Shown: piece by piece, positions 6,310 to 10,986 of the stretch
Position numbering within the stretch: position 1 is the first letter of the stretch
Layout: each line of letters starts with the position of its first letter
Origin: Paenibacillus sp.
Lineage (GTDB): Bacteria > Bacillota > Bacilli > Paenibacillales > Paenibacillaceae
DNA length: 10,986 nucleotides
Reading direction: 5' to 3'
Assembly: GCA_029256665.1 (NCBI GenBank)
Contig: JAQSXN010000069.1
Coordinates: 1-10,986, forward strand
Program-made: the position numbers and the translations under genes
The notes under the pieces: model-generated
What the model was told of the DNA's origin: nothing
Seen by the model: only the letters and a program-made list of their open reading frames with translations
Databases searched by the model: none

Positions 6310-8325
6310 CTACAGCAGAGCTTTTACTTTGGCCACAACGTTCTCGACCGTAAAGCCGTACTCTTTGATCACGCGGTCTCCGGGAGCGGAAGCGCCGAAG
6401 CGGTCGATCGCCAAAATATCGCCTTGGTCGCCCGTGTAACGTTCCCATCCGAACGGATGAGCCATCTCGATCGCGAGACGCGCCTTAACGCCGGGCAGGA
6501 TAACGGAATCTCTGTATTCCTTAGGCTGACGCTCGAACAGATCCCAGCTTGGCATGCTGACGACGCGTACCCCAATCCCCTCTTCGGCCAAAGCCTTCTG
6601 AGCGGCAACCGCCAGTTGCACCTCGGAGCCGGTTGCCAGCAACTGCGCTTGAGGCTCTCCTGCGGCGTCGGAAACAACGTAAGCGCCTTTAGCGATATTT
6701 TCGCGAGCGCCCGTTACCGTCCCTTCGAGAATCGGCAAGTTTTGGCGCGTCAGCACGAGCGCTACCGGATTGCCTTTGTTCTCCGTCGCGTAAGCCCAAG
6801 CCGCCGACGTCTCGTTGCCGTCGGCAGGACGGATCACCGTGAGGCCGGGGATAATGCGGATGGATGCCAGCTGCTCGATCGGCTCATGCGTAGGGCCGTC
6901 TTCGCCGACCGCGATGGAGTCATGCGTGAGCACGTATACGACCGGCAAGTTCATGATCGCCGCCAGACGTACCGCGGGACGCAGATAATCCGTAAACACG
7001 AAGAACGTGCCGCCGAATACTTTGATGCCCGAGTGAAGGGCAATGCCGTTCATCGCCGCGGCCATGCCGAATTCGCGAACGCCGAAGTAAATGTTGCGTC
7101 CGTCGTAGCTGCCGGGTTTGAACTGGGTCAGACCCTTCAGATGCGTCATGGTGGAGCTTTCCAGGTCGGCGGAGCCGCCGGCCAGGTTCGGCACGCGATT
7201 CGCAAGGGCGTTCAGGGCGTTGCCGGAAGCGACGCGCGTCGACAGCGGTTTGTCTTCGGTCGTGTAAGCCGGAAGCTCGGCGTCCCATCCTTCAGGCAGG
7301 TCGCCGGCCGTCGCCAGCTCGAATTGCTTCGCAAGCTCGGGATGCGATTCTTTGTACGATGCGAAGAGAGCGTTCCAAGCCGCGTTGGCTTGTTCGCCTT
7401 TCGCTTTCACCTCCGCGAAATGCGCGCGAACTTCGTCAGGCACGTGGAACTGATGGTTCTCGTCCCAGCCGTATACTTGCTTCGTCAGTTTGGTCTCGTC
7501 GGCGCCGAGCGGCGAGCCGTGAGGACCGGCATGTCCGCCCTTGCCGCCTTTGTTCGGGCTGCCGAAGCCGATGACCGTCTTCACTTCGATCAACGTCGGC
7601 TTGGAGCTGTCCGCTTTCGCCGCTTCGATCGCTTTCGTCAGTTCAGCGAGGTCGTTGCCGTCGGCAACGCGAATCACTTGCCAGCCGTAACCTTCGAAAC
7701 GCTTTTGAACCGTCTCGGAGTAAGACAAGCTGAGCTCGCCGTCCAAGGAGATGTCGTTGGAATCGTACAGCACGACCAGCTTGCCGAGCTGCAGATGGCC
7801 TGCCAGGGAAGCCGCTTCATGGGAAATGCCTTCCATGAGGTCGCCGTCGCCGCAGATGGAATACGTATAGTGGTCGATTACGTTAAAGTTGTCTTTGTTA
7901 TAGACGGCGCCCAGATGAGCCTCCGCCATTGCCTTGCCGACCGCCATCGCGATGCCTTGTCCCAGCGGGCCCGTCGTAGCGTCCACTCCCGCCGTATGGC
8001 CGAACTCGGGATGACCCGGCGTAAGCGAACCCCACTGACGGAAGTTCTGCAGCTCTTCGATCGGAAGCGCGTAACCGGACAGGTGCAGCAAGCTGTAGAG
8101 CAGCATGGAGCCATGCCCCGCCGACAGAACGAAGCGGTCGCGGTTGACCCACTCCGGGTTCGAAGGGTTGTGGTTCATGTCCTTGGCGAACAGTTGGTAG
8201 CCCATTGGAGCGGCGCCCATCGGCATGCCCGGATGACCGGATTTGGCTTTCTCGATGGCGTCGATCGCCAGCGTGCGGATCGTATCGATCGACAGCTGAT
8301 CGACGGATTTTTGCGTGACAGACAT
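6310..8325 (-). CDS. tkt: Transketolase
   Basis: This thiamine-diphosphate enzyme of the non-oxidative pentose phosphate pathway moves two-carbon ketol units between sugar phosphates. The 671-residue product is full length. The N-terminal TPP-binding domain (about 1-335) contains SGHPGMPMG (29-37), His71, the Mg/TPP motif GDGDLMEG (159-166) with Asn190, and GPHG with His269. The pyrimidine-binding domain (about 355-525) contains REFGM with catalytic Glu418 and DGPTHEP (476-482) with His480. The C-terminal domain (about 545-665) contains ATGSEVQLA (564-572) and the RFGASAPG segment (642-649). The frame is open for 40 codons upstream, but the start at MSVTQ is chosen because AGGAGG stands 9 bases before it. 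ppnP follows 37 bases downstream. A candidate promoter overlaps the end of purU. Confidence 0.97.
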   Translation of the reverse strand: MSVTQKSVDQLSIDTIRTLAIDAIEKAKSGHPGMPMGAAPMGYQLFAKDMNHNPSNPEWVNRDRFVLSAGHGSMLLYSLLHLSGYALPIEELQNFRQWGSLTPGHPEFGHTAGVDATTGPLGQGIAMAVGKAMAEAHLGAVYNKDNFNVIDHYTYSICGDGDLMEGISHEAASLAGHLQLGKLVVLYDSNDISLDGELSLSYSETVQKRFEGYGWQVIRVADGNDLAELTKAIEAAKADSSKPTLIEVKTVIGFGSPNKGGKGGHAGPHGSPLGADETKLTKQVYGWDENHQFHVPDEVRAHFAEVKAKGEQANAAWNALFASYKESHPELAKQFELATAGDLPEGWDAELPAYTTEDKPLSTRVASGNALNALANRVPNLAGGSADLESSTMTHLKGLTQFKPGSYDGRNIYFGVREFGMAAAMNGIALHSGIKVFGGTFFVFTDYLRPAVRLAAIMNLPVVYVLTHDSIAVGEDGPTHEPIEQLASIRIIPGLTVIRPADGNETSAAWAYATENKGNPVALVLTRQNLPILEGTVTGARENIAKGAYVVSDAAGEPQAQLLATGSEVQLAVAAQKALAEEGIGVRVVSMPSWDLFERQPKEYRDSVILPGVKARLAIEMAHPFGWERYTGDQGDILAIDRFGASAPGDRVIKEYGFTVENVVAKVKALL

Positions 8326-8382
8326 TGTACGTTTCCTCCTAAATTGGTTTATCTCTATTGCTCGTTTCGTGCAACCTTTTCT

Positions 8383-8403
8383 TAAAGCCCAGTAACTGGG
8401 GGC
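8383..8403 (-). terminator. Weak hairpin between purU and tkt (possible attenuating or leader hairpin)
   Basis: On the minus strand, CCCAG (8400-8396), TTA and CTGGG (8392-8388) form a short stem, extendable with a G/C pair and a bulge. It is followed by only three T residues and then AAG. It lies 29 bases after the purU stop and could be a weak terminator. It would also sit at the very 5' end of a tkt transcript begun at the promoter at 8417-8445, so it could be a leader hairpin. Efficient termination looks unlikely from the short stem and T-run. Confidence 0.3.
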
Positions 8404-8416
8404 GAAAGCTTTGAAT

Positions 8417-8445
8417 ATTGTACACCCGGCATTAATTGAACACAA
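8417..8445 (-). promoter_or_regulatory. Candidate sigma-A promoter of tkt, overlapping the purU stop
   Basis: On the minus strand, TTGTGT (8445-8440) and TACAAT (8422-8417, 5 of 6 to TATAAT) are separated by 17 bases. The -35 lies inside the last codons of purU and the -10 just after its stop. Initiation would be near 8410, giving a leader of about 85 bases before tkt. This would allow tkt-ppnP to be made independently of nfo-purU. Confidence 0.45.
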
Positions 8446-9319
8446 CCGTCTTGTTGCCGTGCACGATGACGCGGTCCTCGATATGCCATTTCACGGCGCG
8501 GGCGAGCACGACGCGCTCGATCGTCCGCCCGATCCGCTTCAGGTCCTCCACGTTGTCGCGATGCGTGACGCGCTGCACGTCCTGCTCGATGATCGGCCCG
8601 CCGTCCAGCTCCTCCGTGACGTAATGGCCCGTCGCGCCGATAATTTTGACGCCGCGGTTGTAGGCTTGGGCGTAAGGCTTGCCCCCGACGAAGGCGGGAA
8701 GGAACGAATGGTGGATATTAATGATACGATTCGGGAACTGCTCGATGAATTTGGGCGAAATGATCTGCATGTAGCGGGCAAGCACGATAATATCGGCTTT
8801 ATCCGCGACAACCTCCATTTGCTTGCGCTCGGCTTCCGCTTTGGCGTCGGCCGTTACCGGGATATGGTGGTACGTAATGCCGAACGACTCCACCAGCTCG
8901 CGCATATCGGGATGATTGCTGACAACCATCGCGATCTCGGCGTCCAGCTCTCCCGCGCGCCATTGCCACAGCAGCTCCATGAGGCAGTGGTCTTCTTTGG
9001 ATACGAAGATCGCCAGGCGTTTCTTGCGGCTTGCGCGGAACGTATGCCACTTCATCTGGAAACGGTCGGCGACGCGCGCGAAATCTTCAACGAGCACGGG
9101 AAGCTCGCGGTCCAAATCGCTCAGATCGAACTCGAACCGGATAAAAAACATGCCGCCTTCGGGATCCATCGTATATTGGTCCGAAGAAACGATGTTCGCG
9201 CCATGCTCGTAGAGAAAATGGGAAACGGCCGCGACGATGCCCGGACGGTCCGGGCAGGAGATGAGCATCCTTGCGCGTCCTCCGGTTCCTTTCGCTGGTT
9301 TTGCAGGTAGGGATGACAT
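8432..9319 (-). CDS. purU: Formyltetrahydrofolate deformylase PurU
   Basis: This enzyme hydrolyses 10-formyl-tetrahydrofolate to formate and tetrahydrofolate. That balances one-carbon folates and, where PurT exists, supplies formate for purine synthesis. The product has 295 residues, a normal length. An N-terminal ACT domain (about 17-92, beginning [13 protein letters not shown]) is the presumed regulatory part. The C-terminal formyltransferase-fold domain (about 101-285) holds the Asn-His-Asp catalytic set: Asn201 and His203 in NIHHSFLP (201-208), and Asp239 in the LDGGPI segment. The His-Asp spacing of 36 equals that of PurN. Presence of the ACT domain separates it from PurN. The start at 9319 has AAAGGAAG about 9 bases upstream. 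It lies 44 bases after nfo with no terminator between them, so the two are probably co-transcribed. Confidence 0.96.
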   Translation of the reverse strand: MSSLPAKPAKGTGGRARMLISCPDRPGIVAAVSHFLYEHGANIVSSDQYTMDPEGGMFFIRFEFDLSDLDRELPVLVEDFARVADRFQMKWHTFRASRKKRLAIFVSKEDHCLMELLWQWRAGELDAEIAMVVSNHPDMRELVESFGITYHHIPVTADAKAEAERKQMEVVADKADIIVLARYMQIISPKFIEQFPNRIINIHHSFLPAFVGGKPYAQAYNRGVKIIGATGHYVTEELDGGPIIEQDVQRVTHRDNVEDLKRIGRTIERVVLARAVKWHIEDRVIVHGNKTVVFN

Positions 9320-9363
9320 TTAAAGAATCTTCCTTTGCTATTTTGAATTTGTTTATCCGTATG

Positions 9364-10494
9364 TCAGGCGTTCACCAACAGCTCTTTCCCGGCGAACCAT
9401 GCGGTCAGACGCTGATTGACTTGCTCCTCCGTCAGCTCGGACGACAACGGCCCGTCCACTTCCAGCATATCGTACAGACGGTCCATCGGCTCGCGCGGAT
9501 CCGCTTTTTTGGCTTTAACGTCGTTTTTGAGCAGCGTCCACGTATCGATGACAAACGATCTGGGATCGATCTCGCGTTTCGCGAAGTAATGGTGCAGCTT
9601 CTCGACGTCCTCCAGGAAACCGATGCCGAACCGCTCCTTCACATCACCGCGCAAAAGCGCAATTTCGGCTTCGTACATCGGACGTTCTTTCTTGTCGACT
9701 TTGCCGATCCAAGGCGTCTCCAGGATGAACGGACGTCCCTTCAAGCCATCGTGGCGGATGATGCGCGAAATCGCTTCGTGGCCGAGCCAGCCAGCGCCGA
9801 TCGGCGCATGGCGGTCCTTGGAGGCGCCACGCGGATTTTTGCTGTCGTTGACGTGAACGACGGCGACTCTGTCCAGGCCGACGATGCGGTCGAACGACTC
9901 CAGCACGCCGTCCAGATCGTGAACGAGATCATAACCGGCGTCGTGCATATGGCACGTGTCCATGCAGACGGTCAAGCGGCCGTTGTCCTTGACCTTCTCG
10001 ATGATCGCCGCGATTTCCTCGAAGCTGCGGCCGATTTCCGTCCCTTTGCCGGCCATCGTCTCAAGCGCGATGTTGACGTTTGTCTCGCTTGTTCCCGCCA
10101 GCACTTCGTTAAGTCCTTCGGCGATCCGGTTGATGCCGAATTCCGCGTCTTTGTCCGTATACGCGCCTGGATGCAGCACGATGTTGCGCACGCCGATATA
10201 ATCCGTGCGGCGGATTTCTTCCTGCAGGAAATCGACGGCGAGCTTGAACGTGTCTTCCTTATAAGAGCCCAGATTAATAATGTATGGAGCATGGACGACG
10301 ATTTCGCCGATCCCGGCTTTCTCCATCATCGCCTTGCCTTCTTCGATATATAGCGCGTCTAGCGGTTTGCGGCGCGTGTTTTGCGGCGCGCCCGTATAAA
10401 TCATGAACGAGCTGGAACCGTACGAGAGTGCTTCTTCGGTCGCCGTTAGCAGACCCTTGTCCGAGAACGAAACGTGAGAACCTATTTTCAACAT
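9364..10494 (-). CDS. nfo: Deoxyribonuclease IV (endonuclease IV, AP endonuclease) with C-terminal extension
   Basis: This AP endonuclease of base-excision repair cuts the backbone 5' of abasic sites. Its TIM barrel holds three metal ions, and all expected ligands are visible: His68, His108, Glu145, Asp179, His182, His214, Asp227, His229 and Glu259. They sit in the family signatures [12 protein letters not shown] (144-155), [11 protein letters not shown] (179-189) and HVNDSK...DRHAPIG (214-233). At 376 residues it is about 80-90 longer than E. coli Nfo or Bacillus YqfS. The excess follows the barrel (about 288-376), is rich in charged residues and has no motif that I recognise. The start at 10494 has AAAGGGG about 10 bases upstream. 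A weak -10 (TAAAAT, 10533-10528) without a good -35 is the only promoter candidate. purU follows. Confidence 0.96.
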   Translation of the reverse strand: MLKIGSHVSFSDKGLLTATEEALSYGSSSFMIYTGAPQNTRRKPLDALYIEEGKAMMEKAGIGEIVVHAPYIINLGSYKEDTFKLAVDFLQEEIRRTDYIGVRNIVLHPGAYTDKDAEFGINRIAEGLNEVLAGTSETNVNIALETMAGKGTEIGRSFEEIAAIIEKVKDNGRLTVCMDTCHMHDAGYDLVHDLDGVLESFDRIVGLDRVAVVHVNDSKNPRGASKDRHAPIGAGWLGHEAISRIIRHDGLKGRPFILETPWIGKVDKKERPMYEAEIALLRGDVKERFGIGFLEDVEKLHHYFAKREIDPRSFVIDTWTLLKNDVKAKKADPREPMDRLYDMLEVDGPLSSELTEEQVNQRLTAWFAGKELLVNA

Positions 10495-10542
10495 GGCTTG
10501 AACGCCCCTTTCGGTTGATCAAACCTTATTTTACAAGGAATG

Positions 10543-10571
10543 TCGAAATAAATCTAGGAATACGATATAAT
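10543..10571 (+). promoter_or_regulatory. Sigma-A-like promoter of the DUF2621 gene
   Basis: TCGAAA (10543-10548, 4 of 6 to TTGACA) and a perfect TATAAT (10566-10571) are separated by 17 bases. Initiation would fall near 10578, immediately before the GAGGTG ribosome site at 10580-10585. The resulting leader is very short, about 17 bases. It lies in the 100-base divergent region shared with nfo. Confidence 0.55.
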
Positions 10572-10594
10572 TCATTATTGAGGTGACGCAAGGT

Positions 10595-10986
10595 ATGAAC
10601 GGAACGCCAAATTGGTTTATGTATTTTATTGTATTCTGGGCCATCGTGATGGTCGTCGCCATGTCCATCGGCGGCTTCTTTATGTTCCGCAAGTTTCTCA
10701 AGGTACTGCCGATGCGGGACGGAAAGTCCAAGCTCGATTGGCAAAATTATTGGGTCGAACGCAGCCGCAGCATGTGGGGCGACGAGTCCAAACAATTTCT
10801 GGACGAGCTGGTCTCGCCGGTGCCGACCGCCTTCCGGGACATCGCCAAACATTCCATCGCGGCCAAGATCGGCCAAGTCGCCATCGAACACGGCGCAAAG
10901 TCCGTTACGCGCGAGCATTGCATAGAAGGATACATACGCGCGACGCCCAAGCGGGACTACCGCAGCCTGGTTTCTTTCCTGGAGCG
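10595..10986 (+). CDS. DUF2621 family membrane-anchored protein (YneK-like), 3' end cut by window
   Basis: This is the only plus-strand gene and it runs off the right edge after 130 complete codons. It starts MNGTPNWFMYF, with one hydrophobic segment at about 8-30 ending in GGFFMFRKFL, followed by a soluble part. Recognisable segments are LPMRDGKSKLDWQNYW (38-53), ELVSPVPTAFRDIAKH (71-86) and GYIRATPKRDY (112-122). I associate these with the DUF2621 family represented by Bacillus subtilis YneK, whose function is unknown to me. The ATG at 10595 has GAGGTG 9 bases upstream, and a TATAAT promoter lies at 10566-10571. It is divergent from nfo. In B. subtilis yneK lies a few genes from tkt as I remember it, so the proximity may be partly conserved. 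Topology is probably a single N-terminal anchor, with the orientation of the soluble part not determined. Confidence 0.82.
   Translation, partial: MNGTPNWFMYFIVFWAIVMVVAMSIGGFFMFRKFLKVLPMRDGKSKLDWQNYWVERSRSMWGDESKQFLDELVSPVPTAFRDIAKHSIAAKIGQVAIEHGAKSVTREHCIEGYIRATPKRDYRSLVSFLE

Noticed and set aside
6241..8385. Very long plus-strand open frame opposite tkt (714 codons)
   Set aside because: It is the mirror of transketolase codons. It has no recognisable domain, no good ribosome site and the usual Arg/His-rich shadow composition.
10526..10918. Minus-strand open frames opposite the right-edge gene
   Set aside because: The plus strand encodes a coherent anchored protein with ribosome site and promoter. 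The minus frames have none of these.
1..10986. Defence, toxin-antitoxin, CRISPR or prophage genes
   Set aside because: All confident genes are core metabolism, transport or repair. I see no spaced repeat array, integrase, transposase or small paired toxin-like genes.

Overview
The window looks like chromosome of a Gram-positive, spore-former-type bacterium, most likely family Paenibacillaceae (Paenibacillus, Cohnella or close). The basis is strong AGGAGG-type ribosome sites, a Bacillus-length glucose-6-phosphate isomerase, YvyE, DUF420 (YozB-like) and DUF2621 (YneK-like) proteins, and GC-rich coding sequence. The genus call is inference. Ten genes are seen: nine on the minus strand and one, cut by the right edge, on the plus strand. 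I see no tRNA, rRNA, CRISPR array, prophage or transposase gene.

Left part (1-2953): a highly foldable 149-base intergenic segment, which may be a dispersed repeat, follows a three-gene sulfate/thiosulfate ABC importer operon. In transcription order it is cysT, cysW, cysA, with a 4-base overlap and then a 2-base gap. The operon has its own sigma-A-like promoter and a 25-base inverted repeat over the predicted transcription start that looks like an operator, perhaps for CymR. No substrate-binding protein gene lies between the promoter and cysT.

Middle (3060-5735): a DUF420 membrane protein, pgi and a YvyE/IMPACT-family protein run leftwards and end at a hairpin terminator at 3060-3084. pgi has a candidate promoter of its own.

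Right part (5736-10494): nfo (endonuclease IV), purU (formyl-THF deformylase), tkt (transketolase) and ppnP (nucleoside phosphorylase) run leftwards and end at a strong terminator at 5905-5934. tkt has a candidate promoter embedded in the end of purU. Between this terminator and the DUF420 gene lies a 45-base structure of inverted and direct repeats. At the right edge a DUF2621 gene is divergent from nfo and has a perfect TATAAT box.

Together, Pgi, Tkt and PpnP cover upper glycolysis, the non-oxidative pentose phosphate pathway and entry of nucleoside-derived ribose. PurU feeds formate and one-carbon balance, Nfo repairs abasic DNA, and CysTWA supplies sulfur. Most of this is conserved core content. 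I found no convincing new multi-gene system. The points that most deserve a second look are the structured segment at 1-149, the cys operator, the 5847-5891 repeat structure and the C-terminal extension of Nfo.
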